Positions 17,092-26,402 of a stretch of 46,838 nt of DNA are shown piece by piece. Under the pieces are notes generated by a model. The model was not told the origin of the DNA and made no database searches. It saw only the letters and a program-made list of their open reading frames with translations. This stretch comes from Akkermansiaceae bacterium. GTDB lineage: Bacteria; Verrucomicrobiota; Verrucomicrobiia; Verrucomicrobiales; Akkermansiaceae. How positions within the stretch are numbered: position 1 is the stretch's first letter; each line of letters opens with the position of its first letter. A program made the translations under genes and the position numbers. The stretch is taken from positions 1 through 46,838 of the forward strand of contig SUVJ01000008.1 in assembly GCA_015062045.1 (NCBI GenBank), given 5' to 3'.

Positions 17092-17743
17092 GAGACTAGT
17101 ATAACGTCCGACAAATAAATAGACTGTTTTGTGTCCGTATGCGAGCCAAATTTCAGGGCCTGTGAAGCGGGCGACATTTTTAAATAAAAATCGAACTCAA
17201 CTGTCACCCGTTTCACGGGTTCGAATTTATTTCTTACCGGTTCGAGTGGTTTCCGTCTTCGGCAAGCCTACGCCGTGACGAGTCGCCGCTGCGCGGCTCC
17301 ACCACTCGCTCAATAAAATGACGCCCGCTACGCGGGCTTGCAATTTCGGCGGGCGTTCGCCCGCGGGGGAAATCTCACCCTGTGAGGGCATAGAAAGTGA
17401 GCCACAGGCGAGACTCAAAGCCCCATACCCGCTCCTGCGGGCAATACGTTGTATTGATTTGCGGCGTAGCCGCTATTATTTTCCCCAGCCCGTGCAAGCG
17501 GGCGGCAGTTCAAGTAGCGAGGTGGTGAAGCGAGCCCACGGCGAGCGAAACCACTCGTACCGATAAGTAACAGATGAGAACCCGTGTAACGGGTGACAGT
17601 TAAGTTAGGTTTCAATTTGCAGCTATGGCTAAAAAATTACCCATATTTCAAATTCATATTGACTCAATAAAATGACGCCCCGCAAAGCGGGGCTTTTTTC
17701 AAATTTGCAGGTCTGTCTAATTACCGAACGTTATACTAGTCTC
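17092..17743. repeat. Nested palindromic non-coding element, MITE-like
   Basis: 652 bp without a credible gene. It is bounded by inverted repeats: GAGACTAGTATAACGTCCG at 17092-17110 and, at 17725-17743, its reverse complement with one mismatch. Inside, 17194-17253 and 17547-17606 form a second inverted pair of about 60 bp, roughly 80 percent identical and including CTGTCACCCGTT, CACGGGTTC and CGAGTGGTTTC. Between them are many small GC-rich hairpins: GCCGCTGCGCGGC, GCCCGCTACGCGGGC, GCGGGCGTTCGCCCGC, CCCGCTCCTGCGGG and GCGGCGTAGCCGC. The 18-mer CTCAATAAAATGACGCCC occurs twice (17309 and 17663), each before a hairpin. No target duplication is evident. It could be a transposase-less mobile element or a structured RNA. 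Confidence 0.75.
17677..17699 (+). terminator. Terminator-like hairpin inside the palindromic element
   Basis: GCCCCGC-AAA-GCGGGGC followed by six T, reading rightward toward the convergent gene at 17752. It would stop any transcript crossing the element on the plus strand. Confidence 0.75.
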
Positions 17744-17751
17744 GTTTCAAC

Positions 17752-19485
17752 TTATTTCAACGGCGCGTCCGTGAGCTGAGGTTTGGTCATATCTTGCTGC
17801 GGGATCTGCGCATCGGACTTAATACCACAGAGGGAAATGATGGTGTGATACACGTGGTCGTGAGAGGTGAAGGCGGGTGCATTTTGGCGGAGTGCGGCAA
17901 TCACCTCGGGGTGTTTTTGCGCGTAGAGGTCGGAGTACCAAATAAAGGCGCAAACATGCCGTTGCTCCAAAGCATAGCGGGGGCCGCCATGGCCCCAACG
18001 GTCGTTCTCACCAAAGGATTCCCCGTGGTCGGAGGTAAAGAAGAGGAGGGCCTCTTTATCCCGCATGGTGTCAATAATAGCGCACAGGCGGCGGTCAATA
18101 TCCAACAGGGTATTATCGTAGCGGTCAAGCTCACAGGCCTCGCCAAAGGGCTTTACGGGGCTCTCCGAATGGTAGGGCTGGTGCCCGGCACCATCTTCAA
18201 TAAGCATAAAATTATGTTGGTGTTCCCCCTGAAGCGCCTGCATAGCACGTGCATACTCCTGCGGGCCGGCAGGGCGGGAGTGCAGCACCATGCGGTCCTT
18301 CAACAAAGGGGCGATATTGGGTGCATTATACCACATGCCCTCCGTATTAGCCCCCACCAACAGGCTGAGCTTGAAGCCGTGTTTTTTGAGAATCCCAATA
18401 AAGGAGTTGTGGGTTGCCTCCCGCGTTTCGGAATCAGTAAGAGATAACAGGGAGTATATGGAAGAGATGGTTTGAGTCTCCCCGGAATACACGGCGGGCA
18501 AGTTAATGAGATTTTTTTCTTGCACCATACCGGGCATGGTATTGCGGTGATAACCATTAAGGGGGAAATGGTCTGCACGCATAGACTCCCCGATGTAAAG
18601 CACCACGGTTTGCGGCAGCTCCGGCCACACCTGTTCGGAGGGCATATCCTCTGCCACGGCAAGGTCGGGCGGATTATAGAAATCAAAAATGGCTTTATAG
18701 TAATCTACCACCACATTAATGGGCTGGTAGGCTTTATCAAACACAAAGTGGTCATGGTTATACACGGCCTCATGCAGCACTTGCTCTCTCGTTTGAGGCA
18801 CGGGCCAAGTGCGGCGAAAAGGCTCAAGCGTATCAACAAAGCCCACGGATTCCGTAGCCCCCCAATGCCAGTAATGTTTAATGAGTTGAGGAAGCGTCAA
18901 GAAAACGGCACAGCCCATTAACCCCAAGCCCAGTTGTTTAACACGAGCCCGCCTGCTCATGCTGAAAGCCAGCAACTTGCGCGCCAAAACTGCCACTGTA
19001 TATACTACCACCAAGCCCAGCACAAACAATAAAACGGATTGCAGGTCAATATACAAAAGCGCCTCGGTACTTGTAGTATTGATAACAGCTATAGCCATTT
19101 CCCTGCACTCCACCCCATAGGTCATGCCGGCAAAAATAACGGAGGCCTGCGTTATCACCACCAACGGCATTAAAATGTAAGCCACTATGCGAGACCTGGC
19201 ACACACCAATAAAAAACTTGCCCAAAAACCAAAGTTGATGATAAAGGCGGGCACAGAATACGGCAGATACACCAACATTTGCTCCGCTGTCATGTTCATC
19301 ATATTCAAACACACGGAGTTTGCACACGCCATGGTCATGATAATACACAGCAAGACAAAAAAGCGGATTCTTGCCTTTTTGCTTAATCCTTTCGGGGCGG
19401 CAGGCTCCATGCTGGAGGGGGGATTCGGCATATTTCGGTGGAGTCTTGGTGGTTTCTTTGCCGATGGTAGCAAGTATCTGCCCAA
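17752..19485 (-). CDS. EptA-like phosphoethanolamine transferase
   Basis: 577 aa: five predicted membrane helices between about 40 and 205, then a periplasmic alkaline-phosphatase-fold (sulfatase, PF00884) domain. Family marks are IGESMRADHFPLNGY at 298-312, the region SGETQTISS with Thr337 at the place of the catalytic Thr, and SDHGESFGEN. Such enzymes move phosphoethanolamine from phosphatidylethanolamine to lipid A or other glycans. The Cys of the usual SCGTAT motif is absent (YSGETQT), so disulfide structure differs from EptA/MCR. The N-terminal 19 residues before MPNPP may be untranslated; ATG at 19485 gives the longest form. It is divergent from the acidic protein gene. The exact acceptor is unknown. 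Confidence 0.85.
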   Translation of the reverse strand: MGRYLLPSAKKPPRLHRNMPNPPSSMEPAAPKGLSKKARIRFFVLLCIIMTMACANSVCLNMMNMTAEQMLVYLPYSVPAFIINFGFWASFLLVCARSRIVAYILMPLVVITQASVIFAGMTYGVECREMAIAVINTTSTEALLYIDLQSVLLFVLGLVVVYTVAVLARKLLAFSMSRRARVKQLGLGLMGCAVFLTLPQLIKHYWHWGATESVGFVDTLEPFRRTWPVPQTREQVLHEAVYNHDHFVFDKAYQPINVVVDYYKAIFDFYNPPDLAVAEDMPSEQVWPELPQTVVLYIGESMRADHFPLNGYHRNTMPGMVQEKNLINLPAVYSGETQTISSIYSLLSLTDSETREATHNSFIGILKKHGFKLSLLVGANTEGMWYNAPNIAPLLKDRMVLHSRPAGPQEYARAMQALQGEHQHNFMLIEDGAGHQPYHSESPVKPFGEACELDRYDNTLLDIDRRLCAIIDTMRDKEALLFFTSDHGESFGENDRWGHGGPRYALEQRHVCAFIWYSDLYAQKHPEVIAALRQNAPAFTSHDHVYHTIISLCGIKSDAQIPQQDMTKPQLTDAPLK

Positions 19486-19557
19486 AAATCAACTACAATC
19501 ACGTTTTTCTGTTGCTTTTTCAGGCATGTTTGATATAATCACCGAACTGAATAGCTT

Positions 19558-20316
19558 ATGGCGCTCAAATTCAAGAAACCTTTTCGCTCTCGCCTTACCG
19601 TTGCCGGAACTGTTGTTAAGCAACAGCAGCGGGAGGGTGTATCCTTTTACATTATCCCCACAGTTGTGGTGCTGGCCGTGCTGATTTTCTGTTACACGGC
19701 TAATCCACCGGCCTCTGCCCGCATGGCAGCAGCGGAAAAAACGGCTACTACCGCCGCCCCTGTGGCAGAAACTAAAGCCCCTGCCACTAAGGTTGCAGCT
19801 ACGCCTAAACTGCCGTCAGAAGCCACCACCACGCCGACTCAACCTGCGGATGACAATGAGGCTTTGGCCGTTGCCGATATACCGGAAGAGGAGGAGGACG
19901 ACGACATCCTGGCCTTAGCCGGGGAAGACGATGTGGCAGATGACGAAGCCCCCCTTGATGGGGAGGAAGAAGACCTCTCCGATTGGGAGGAAGAGGAGGA
20001 CGACGATTGGATTGACGGTGGCGATGAGGAAGAGTTCGTAGGCGATGAAGACTTTGAATCCGTAGACGATGGCGAGGATGCCACGGAAACGGAGGAGGAG
20101 CCGACTACCACCGATGCGGAGGATACTGCCACAGAGGCCGAAACTGACGATTCTGACGCAACAGAGGAAACCACGGACGAGGAAGAACCGGAGGCCGTGG
20201 AGCCCACCCCGACCGATGATACAACCGATACTCAAAAGCCCTCCCCCACCCCGAGTGAGGATAAAAAGAAAACGGACGACGAATTCAAGTCCAGACTCAA
20301 CAAACTTTTCAGCTAA
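19558..20316 (+). CDS. Acidic low-complexity single-span membrane protein
   Basis: 252 aa, no family recognised. A basic N-terminus (KFKKPFRSR) precedes one membrane helix at about 31-47 (IIPTVVVLAVLIFCYTA). Then comes a Thr/Ala/Pro-rich linker, and about 130 residues dominated by Asp and Glu with runs such as EEEEDDD, EEEEDDD and DGGDEEEF. A short basic tail ends it (KSRLNKLFS). Topology suggests an acidic periplasmic or cytoplasmic tail on a single anchor. Isocitrate dehydrogenase starts 24 bp later, so the two may be co-transcribed. The function cannot be read from sequence. Confidence 0.7.
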   Translation: MALKFKKPFRSRLTVAGTVVKQQQREGVSFYIIPTVVVLAVLIFCYTANPPASARMAAAEKTATTAAPVAETKAPATKVAATPKLPSEATTTPTQPADDNEALAVADIPEEEEDDDILALAGEDDVADDEAPLDGEEEDLSDWEEEEDDDWIDGGDEEEFVGDEDFESVDDGEDATETEEEPTTTDAEDTATEAETDDSDATEETTDEEEPEAVEPTPTDDTTDTQKPSPTPSEDKKKTDDEFKSRLNKLFS

Positions 20317-20340
20317 ATAAACGACAAGATAAACGACAAG

Positions 20341-21564
20341 ATGAGCAAAGCAGCCCCCATTACCATGACCCCGCAGGGTCTTAATGTACCGAACTTTCCC
20401 ATTATTCCCCACATTATCGGCGATGGCTCCGGCCCGGATATTTGGCGCGCCGCCAAACGCGTGATAGATGCAGCCGTATCAGCCGCCTACGGGGATACCT
20501 GCGCCATCGAATGGATGGAGGTGTTGGCCGGGCAAAAAGCATTTGACACCGTGGGCACATGGCTGCCCAATGAGACGGTGGAGGCCTTCCGCAAATACCT
20601 TATCGGCATCAAAGGCCCGTTGACCACCCCGGTGGGCGGCGGCATTCGCTCCCTCAACGTTGCCCTGCGTCAAGGGCTTGATTTATACTGCTGTGTACGC
20701 CCCGTGCGTTACTTTAACGGTATCGAAACCCCGGTTAAAGACCCGTCATTGGTAGACATGGTTATCTTCCGTGAAAACACGGAGGACATTTACGCCGGCA
20801 TTGAGTTCAAGGAAGGCAGCAAGGATGCCGCCGTGTTCTACGAGTGGTTATCCCAAACCTACCCGGACCGCGCCGGCAAGGTGCGTTTCCCCAACACCTC
20901 CGGGTTCGGCATCAAACCGGTATCAAAAGAAGGCACCGAGCGTTTGGTGCGCTCTGCCATTCAGTATGCCATTGAAACCGGGCGCACTAGTGTCACCTTG
21001 GTACACAAGGGCAACATCATGAAGTTTACGGAGGGCGGGTTCCGTGATTGGGGCTACGAGCTGGCCAAGCGCGAGTTCGGTGCAGAGCCCATCGGCAAAG
21101 GCCCGTGGTGCCGCCTGCCCAATGGCATCGTCATTAAAGATTGCATTTGTGATGCCTTCTTGCAAGAGATTCTCATTCACCCCAAGGACCACTCCGTGGT
21201 AGCCACGCTCAACCTCAACGGCGACTACTGCTCCGATGCCTTAGCCGCGCAGGTGGGCGGTATCGGCATTGCCCCCGGTGCCAACATCAACTACAAAACC
21301 GGCCATGCCGTGTTTGAGGCCACCCACGGCACCGCCCCCGCCCTTGCAAACTTGGATAAGGCGAACCCCTGCTCCTTCCTGCTCTCTGCAGAAATGATGC
21401 TGCGCTACATGGGCTGGGTTGAAGCGGCGGACCGCATTGTAGCTGCCATTGAAGGAGCCATTGCAGATAAGACCGTTACCGCAGACCTGGCAGAGATGAT
21501 ACCCGGCTCCACCGCGGTTTCCACAAGCAAGTTCGGGGATGCGCTTATTGCCCATCTCAAGTAA
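20341..21564 (+). CDS. icd: Isocitrate dehydrogenase
   Basis: 407 aa, type I bacterial isocitrate dehydrogenase; oxidises isocitrate to 2-oxoglutarate and CO2 in the TCA cycle. The substrate loop [13 protein letters not shown] has Ser104 at the E. coli Ser113 position, and [24 protein letters not shown] are typical. The NADP-selecting residues of E. coli Icd are all replaced: Lys344 to Ala334, Tyr345 to Leu335, Val351 to Ala341, Tyr391 to Ala381 and Arg395 to Glu385. NAD may therefore be the preferred coenzyme. A UbiE-type methyltransferase follows after 14 bp. Confidence 0.93.
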   Translation: MSKAAPITMTPQGLNVPNFPIIPHIIGDGSGPDIWRAAKRVIDAAVSAAYGDTCAIEWMEVLAGQKAFDTVGTWLPNETVEAFRKYLIGIKGPLTTPVGGGIRSLNVALRQGLDLYCCVRPVRYFNGIETPVKDPSLVDMVIFRENTEDIYAGIEFKEGSKDAAVFYEWLSQTYPDRAGKVRFPNTSGFGIKPVSKEGTERLVRSAIQYAIETGRTSVTLVHKGNIMKFTEGGFRDWGYELAKREFGAEPIGKGPWCRLPNGIVIKDCICDAFLQEILIHPKDHSVVATLNLNGDYCSDALAAQVGGIGIAPGANINYKTGHAVFEATHGTAPALANLDKANPCSFLLSAEMMLRYMGWVEAADRIVAAIEGAIADKTVTADLAEMIPGSTAVSTSKFGDALIAHLK

Positions 21565-21578
21565 AGAGGTACCGTTTT

Positions 21579-22250
21579 ATGCCGGATCCCAAGTACGTTC
21601 ACGCCGCCTTCTCCTCCATAGCCGCCAAATATGTAACGGCCAATCACGTATTGTCATTGGGGGCGGATATTGCGTGGCGTGAGCGTGCCATCAAACTGAT
21701 AGCTGAGTGGGCACCGCGCAATTTGCTCGATATTGCCACGGGTACGGGCGATTTGGCATTGGCGGTCAAAAAAGCCCTGCCCGAGGTAGCCGTGCAAGGC
21801 ACGGATTTTTGCCGTCCCATGCTCGACATTGCCATCAAGCGCGGCCTTACCGATGTATTTGAGGCTGATGCCATGAACCTGCCCCTGCCCGATGCCTGCT
21901 TTGAGGCTGTAACCGTAGCGTTTGGCCTGCGCAACATGGCAGACTACAGCAAGGCTCTACGTGAGTTCAGGCGCATTTTAAAGCCGGGCGGGCACCTGCT
22001 GGTGTTGGATTTCAGCATGCCCGAAGGGCTTTTGGCTGTGCCCTACCGTTTCTATTTACACCATATCCTCCCCCGCATTGCAGGGGTACTCACCGGCAAC
22101 TCCGGCGCATACGATTATTTGGGGGACAGTATTGAGCAGTTCCCGCGCGGGGAGGCGTTTAAAGACCTGCTCACCCAATGCGGCTACACCATGCCCACCG
22201 CGCTGCCCCTGCTCTGTGGCATTGCCTCCATTTACACCGCAGAGGCGTAA
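21579..22250 (+). CDS. menG: Demethylmenaquinone methyltransferase (UbiE/MenG)
   Basis: 223-aa class I SAM-dependent methyltransferase. Motif I is LLDIATGTGDLA and the UbiE signature is complete: VTVAFGLRNMADYSKALREFRRILKPGG, given here in two halves VTVAFGLRNM and LREFRRILKPGG. C-terminal YDYLGDSIEQFP is also diagnostic. It methylates demethylmenaquinol (or the 2-polyprenyl benzoquinol in ubiquinone makers); menaquinone is expected for this lineage. An AGAGG stretch lies 8 bp before the ATG, one of the few Shine-Dalgarno-like sites in the window. It probably shares a transcript with icd. Confidence 0.92.
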   Translation: MPDPKYVHAAFSSIAAKYVTANHVLSLGADIAWRERAIKLIAEWAPRNLLDIATGTGDLALAVKKALPEVAVQGTDFCRPMLDIAIKRGLTDVFEADAMNLPLPDACFEAVTVAFGLRNMADYSKALREFRRILKPGGHLLVLDFSMPEGLLAVPYRFYLHHILPRIAGVLTGNSGAYDYLGDSIEQFPRGEAFKDLLTQCGYTMPTALPLLCGIASIYTAEA

Positions 22251-22286
22251 CTCGATTTCTTTTGTTGACGGCTCGTAAACGGGCAC

Positions 22287-22727
22287 TCACATCTCCGGCA
22301 AGGGACGCAATGCCGGGGGCTTGGAGTCTTTGAGCGGCTTGCGCTCCTCCTCCGGGAAGCTGAACGGAGTCAAAATGGTGGGGGTGTAGGTGGAGTTGGT
22401 TTCCAAACGGCGCAGGGGGATGGTAATTTCATCCTCCTCAATGTAACGGGCGTGGGGGGAGCTTTCCGTCCACAACAAGGAGCCCAGCCAACTTGTTTGG
22501 GTATTAACGGTGGCAGACTCCACGGCATAGCCATCCTTATGCACCACAATGCCCAAATCCTTATCTTGAGCAATCTCTACCTCCAGCGGCGTTTTACCGG
22601 CATATTCCTTGCCATTGATGCTAACTGTTGCACCGGGCGGTGTTGTTTTAATGACAAAGGGTTTCTGCCCCTGACAAGCTGCCAGCAACGCACAAGCAGC
22701 ACCTATGATGAGATGAGGATGACGCAT
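22287..22727 (-). CDS. PEGA-domain lipoprotein
   Basis: 146 aa. The signal ends in the lipobox LAAC, lipidated Cys18. Residues 24-75 form a PEGA-type domain (TTPPGATVSINGKEYAGKTP, then an aromatic/Gly strand KDGYAVES), a small beta fold common in surface lipoproteins. The Pro-rich C-terminus (about 115-146) is low complexity. It is the last of four genes on this strand, 70 bp after the lipoprotein at 22798. Role unknown; binding or envelope structure by analogy. Confidence 0.8.
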   Translation of the reverse strand: MRHPHLIIGAACALLAACQGQKPFVIKTTPPGATVSINGKEYAGKTPLEVEIAQDKDLGIVVHKDGYAVESATVNTQTSWLGSLLWTESSPHARYIEEDEITIPLRRLETNSTYTPTILTPFSFPEEERKPLKDSKPPALRPLPEM

Positions 22728-22797
22728 GGGAGCATTCTACGCCCCCGTCTTTACTCTTACAAGCAAAAAATATGGCACAGCACATATTTTTACAGGC

Positions 22798-23577
22798 TTA
22801 TTCGTTGAGTTGTCGGCGGGCAAGTTCCTCCTTGGCTTTTATTTCTGCATTATCGCGTATGGCATTGGGGTAACGGGAGGAGGGCTTGATTTGTGCCGCT
22901 TTGCGGAAATAGGAATCGGAGGCACTGAAGTGGCGTTCATTACGCTCAATGATACCGAGCAGGTAATAGGCCTCGGGGTCATTGGGGTGCGTTTGCAGAG
23001 AAGACTCTGCCAGAGAGCGCCCACTGAGCCAATCCCCATGCTTGCACGCCTGCGCGGCTTGCTCCAATGTTTCGTTACCATCCTGCGGCTTAATGCGTAC
23101 ACTATATGTAACGGTACGCGGCACAAAATCGCGAACAATATCACGAGCCACATCATCATAATCAGCATAATCACTGTATGAGGTATCAGAAAGCGTACGG
23201 CGATAAATAATTTGCCCGTTCAGTTCCAGCTGAACGGTAGCGGTAAGGGTGGTTTCCACACTTTCCACACAGTGGCAGTGTTCATCCGGCTTACAAGTGT
23301 GGTTGATATAGCGGTCTTGATGCACATGCGCCCGTTCAATGTAGAGGATGGCGGCGCTCCCTCCCAATGAATAAAAATCCGTAGCAGCCAAATGAGCATA
23401 CAATGCATCCTCCAATCGGGCAGATGCATAATTATTGTAAACGGAGGTAACACGCAGGGAGGAACCGCGACTCAGATTCACCTGCGATGGTTCCAGCGTT
23501 TGCAACTGAACCTGCGTGCCACAAGCACACAGGAAAAGAGAAAACGTAAAGAGGAGTATCCGTTGTACAGTTTTCAT
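22798..23577 (-). CDS. TPR-containing lipoprotein, copy A
   Basis: 259 aa from the ATG at 23577; an upstream in-frame ATG (23661) would add 28 residues before a good signal peptide, so I reject it. The lipobox is LCAC with Cys19. The middle is a beta-rich domain unlike known families to my eye. The C-terminal 90 residues form a TPR pair: ACKHGDWLSGRSLAESSL and DPEAYYLLGIIERN. It is paralogous to the next gene (23698): both share TPR phrases and the VRxxxxxxxxxLxQAAxACKxGDW pattern. Likely outer-membrane or inner-membrane anchored; function unknown. Confidence 0.78.
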   Translation of the reverse strand: MKTVQRILLFTFSLFLCACGTQVQLQTLEPSQVNLSRGSSLRVTSVYNNYASARLEDALYAHLAATDFYSLGGSAAILYIERAHVHQDRYINHTCKPDEHCHCVESVETTLTATVQLELNGQIIYRRTLSDTSYSDYADYDDVARDIVRDFVPRTVTYSVRIKPQDGNETLEQAAQACKHGDWLSGRSLAESSLQTHPNDPEAYYLLGIIERNERHFSASDSYFRKAAQIKPSSRYPNAIRDNAEIKAKEELARRQLNE

Positions 23578-23697
23578 GGTGATATTATTGCTTGGTTTCC
23601 AGATTCCGCTCCGATGAAAAAATGGCGATGACGTATAGCCGGATTGTACGCCTGCGGTCACGAGCTTGCAAGCAAAAAGAACGTAACGCGAATATTT

Positions 23698-24543
23698 TCA
23701 ACGCGCAGGTGTTCTTAATTGACGAAGTGCCTTTTTTTCCAGAGCTGCATACTCTATGTTATCGCGCATTGCGGCTGTATACCGAGATTTCGGACTTATG
23801 GAGAAAGCTTGGCGAAAACAGGCATCGGAGGCAGAAAAATTGCCGTTATGGCGCTCAATAATACCGAGGAGATAATGAGCCTCGGCGTCCGAAGGGTGCG
23901 TTTTCAATGAGCGCTCCACCAAAGAGGCTCCCAATTTCCAATCGCCGCGTTTGCATGCAGCAGCAGCCTGTTGTAATACCGGGTTATCTGCAGACGGATA
24001 CACGCGAACACTGTGAGTTACCGGATGCGGCATGACGTCCTGATAAAATTTTCGGGCAATTTTGGAGTACAGCGAAGGCTCATTATAGGAGGTATAATGT
24101 GCACTGTACGCATTATCCGACAATGTGCATCCATTGAATTGAACTTCAATTTCTGCCCACAATGAATATCCGGTAACCTCTACGCCACTGCATGAACATG
24201 CTGCGGAACCATCACATGAAGCATCGTGCCTCGTTGCCCAATCTTCTGTCTGTTTCGCATTTTTTATCAATACAGTGGCGGTATTGTTCTCAACCTCTAC
24301 CACCGGTCCGTAAAAATGGGGTTCTTCAAGGGGGTGAAAAAATGCAGATTCTTTAATGCCTTTATACATTTCGCAAGCCAGCTCATAGGCATCGTTATTT
24401 CCCAGCGGAATAACGAAACGCATGCGAGCCCCCTTGGGTAGCTCAATTTCAGCAGGTTGATATGTATCTACCTGCAATTGTACCCCACATGCACACAGGA
24501 GCATGGATACAGCCACACACAGTAATGTTGTAACTTTGTTCAT
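23698..24543 (-). CDS. TPR-containing lipoprotein, copy B
   Basis: 281 aa with signal and lipobox LCAC, Cys19. The domain order is the same as in the gene at 22798: a beta-rich N-terminal domain, then HSVRVYPSADNPVLQQAAAACKRGDW and TPR helices (SDAEAHYLLGIIERHNGNFS, SASDACFRQAF). It has extra cysteines around 110-125 (CDGSAACSC); copy A has a similar Cys cluster (CKPDEHCHC), possibly a conserved metal or disulfide site. It starts 4 bp after the malQ stop, so co-transcription with malQ is very likely. Function unknown. Confidence 0.8.
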   Translation of the reverse strand: MNKVTTLLCVAVSMLLCACGVQLQVDTYQPAEIELPKGARMRFVIPLGNNDAYELACEMYKGIKESAFFHPLEEPHFYGPVVEVENNTATVLIKNAKQTEDWATRHDASCDGSAACSCSGVEVTGYSLWAEIEVQFNGCTLSDNAYSAHYTSYNEPSLYSKIARKFYQDVMPHPVTHSVRVYPSADNPVLQQAAAACKRGDWKLGASLVERSLKTHPSDAEAHYLLGIIERHNGNFSASDACFRQAFSISPKSRYTAAMRDNIEYAALEKKALRQLRTPAR

Positions 24544-24547
24544 AAAT

Positions 24548-26269
24548 TTATCTGGCGGTTAATTGACTGATAGCGGCCAGCCAGGCACTTTGCGGCATTT
24601 GCGCGACCTGATGTGCAGTAAAGGGCATGCGCGGGCACCAGTTGGACCCCCCCACCGTGCCCGGGGTATTAAGACGCACGGGAATATCGAAAAGCTCGGT
24701 CCACATCATGGCGGCATAGGCAGAGCGGCACGCAAATAAGGCGCGGAACAGGGCATCTTTTACCCCCTGCCCCCACGGCACCAGAGATTCCTCGCGGCTG
24801 AGGCCTGCGTACTCCCCAAGCCAGCAAAGCACACGGGCGCAATCCTCTGCAACACGGCGTTTTTCCCGCAAAGCGGCGGGGCTCAGGGTAACATCCGTCA
24901 AGGCATCCTCCCCGGCTTTTACGTGGCTGTACCATTCATCCCAATCCGTACAAATGGGCGGGAAATCATGCGTGGCATAGGTGGCAAATGAGCACGGGTT
25001 ATAGGACTGCCCCTTGATGATATGCTGTTTTTCATCAATCTCCCAATGCGGTATTTTAAACCCGGCTATGCGCAGGCGAGAGAGGTCCGGGCGCACGTAG
25101 TCCGGCACGCAGCCCAGGTCCTCACCGATAACGAGCTGCCCCGGCACAGCCTTGAGCAACTGACGCAGCAGATAATCCCCCTGCATGAGGTTGGCGCGGC
25201 GGTCCTCCGCCGTCCAGTCCGGGCGAGGGCGGAACCCGGGGCGGCGGCCCCCGCAACGGGCGGCAGCCTCATCTGCAGAGAGGTTGAGGAACTCCTGATT
25301 GCGGTCGGGCATCCACGGGAAGGCATAAATGCGGTAAAAGCCCAACACGTGGTCTATGCGGTACATTTTGAACACCTCTGCCAGCTTGCGGATGCGGCGG
25401 GTCCACCAAGCAAAACCGTCTTTCTCCATCACATCCCAACGGTACAGCGGGATACCCCAGTTTTGCCCCCACTTTGCCGTAAACGGGTCCTCGGCAAAAT
25501 TGCCTTCGGCAGGGGCGCCACCGCTCCAATTCATATCAAACAAATATCGCTCAAAGAAGACATCTGCACTGGCTACAGAGATACCGATGGGAACATCCCC
25601 CATCAGCTTCACCCCCAAGGAATCCGCCAGGGCACGCACCCGCGCCCACTGCTGAGCACAAAGCCACTGCAGCCATTGCTGGTAGCGTTTTTGCCGGCGG
25701 GAGTCCTCCGTGCTCTCCACAATAAAGCGGGCAACATCCGTATCTTGTACGGGCCACAACCACCACGCATTGGTACCAAAGGCAATAGACAGCACGCGGA
25801 AGGCAGCAAAATCTTGCAGCCAGGTGCCCTGCGCCGTTACCCAAGCGTCAAACTCCGCGCGCTGAGCGGCGTATTGCGCCGATTCTTCAAAATGAGCGAA
25901 AGCGCGTTTAAGGTGATAGCGTTTATACATGCGCACGCGCGCGTAGTCCACAAAATCTCGCCCACCGGGCATTTGGGTGGGTGGCAAGTCCTCTACATAC
26001 GGGGGCAAAGGCAGTGACATGCCCGGCACTTGCTCTAAGGTGAGGTAAAGAGGCTCTAATGCCACAGAGCTGATGGCCGAATACGGAGAGGGGCAATCAT
26101 CCTCCCCCACGGCATTAACCGGCAAGAGCTGCAAAAAGCCGACACGGTGCTCTGCCGCCCAGCGCACCCAATCCTCCAAAGCTGCCAAATCGCCGATACC
26201 GGCATCACCCTCTGCCCGCCTCATTGAAAAAAGCGGGATTAACACACCTGACATTCGCTGCATTTGCAT
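24548..26269 (-). CDS. malQ: 4-alpha-glucanotransferase (GH77 amylomaltase)
   Basis: 573 aa from the ATG at 26269; the frame runs further up to 26362, but those 31 residues are hydrophobic and not homologous to GH77. It disproportionates alpha-1,4-glucans in maltodextrin and glycogen metabolism. N-terminal GVLIPLFSMRR with GIGDL is characteristic. The catalytic nucleophile Asp is in MYRIDHVLGFYR (about 304), the acid/base Glu in VIGEDLGCVPD (about 384), and the third Asp in THDFPP (about 434). Cytoplasmic. First gene of the minus-strand group with three lipoproteins, an odd partnership. ATGs at 26263 and 26254 are possible starts too. Confidence 0.92.
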   Translation of the reverse strand: MQMQRMSGVLIPLFSMRRAEGDAGIGDLAALEDWVRWAAEHRVGFLQLLPVNAVGEDDCPSPYSAISSVALEPLYLTLEQVPGMSLPLPPYVEDLPPTQMPGGRDFVDYARVRMYKRYHLKRAFAHFEESAQYAAQRAEFDAWVTAQGTWLQDFAAFRVLSIAFGTNAWWLWPVQDTDVARFIVESTEDSRRQKRYQQWLQWLCAQQWARVRALADSLGVKLMGDVPIGISVASADVFFERYLFDMNWSGGAPAEGNFAEDPFTAKWGQNWGIPLYRWDVMEKDGFAWWTRRIRKLAEVFKMYRIDHVLGFYRIYAFPWMPDRNQEFLNLSADEAAARCGGRRPGFRPRPDWTAEDRRANLMQGDYLLRQLLKAVPGQLVIGEDLGCVPDYVRPDLSRLRIAGFKIPHWEIDEKQHIIKGQSYNPCSFATYATHDFPPICTDWDEWYSHVKAGEDALTDVTLSPAALREKRRVAEDCARVLCWLGEYAGLSREESLVPWGQGVKDALFRALFACRSAYAAMMWTELFDIPVRLNTPGTVGGSNWCPRMPFTAHQVAQMPQSAWLAAISQLTAR

Positions 26270-26402
26270 ACCATGGCAGTTTAACACAACAAGCGGTGTA
26301 AAGGCAACCAAAAAAGCCATATTAATACAAGCAAAGAGGCAAGCTTTACGCCATGCTGTCAAAAAAAATGAACCCAGTAATACATATAGACGCAGATTTT
26401 TC

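Noticed and set aside
17227..17615. Short frames inside the palindromic element
   Set aside because: They lie in hairpin arms, lack a plausible start context and resemble no protein.
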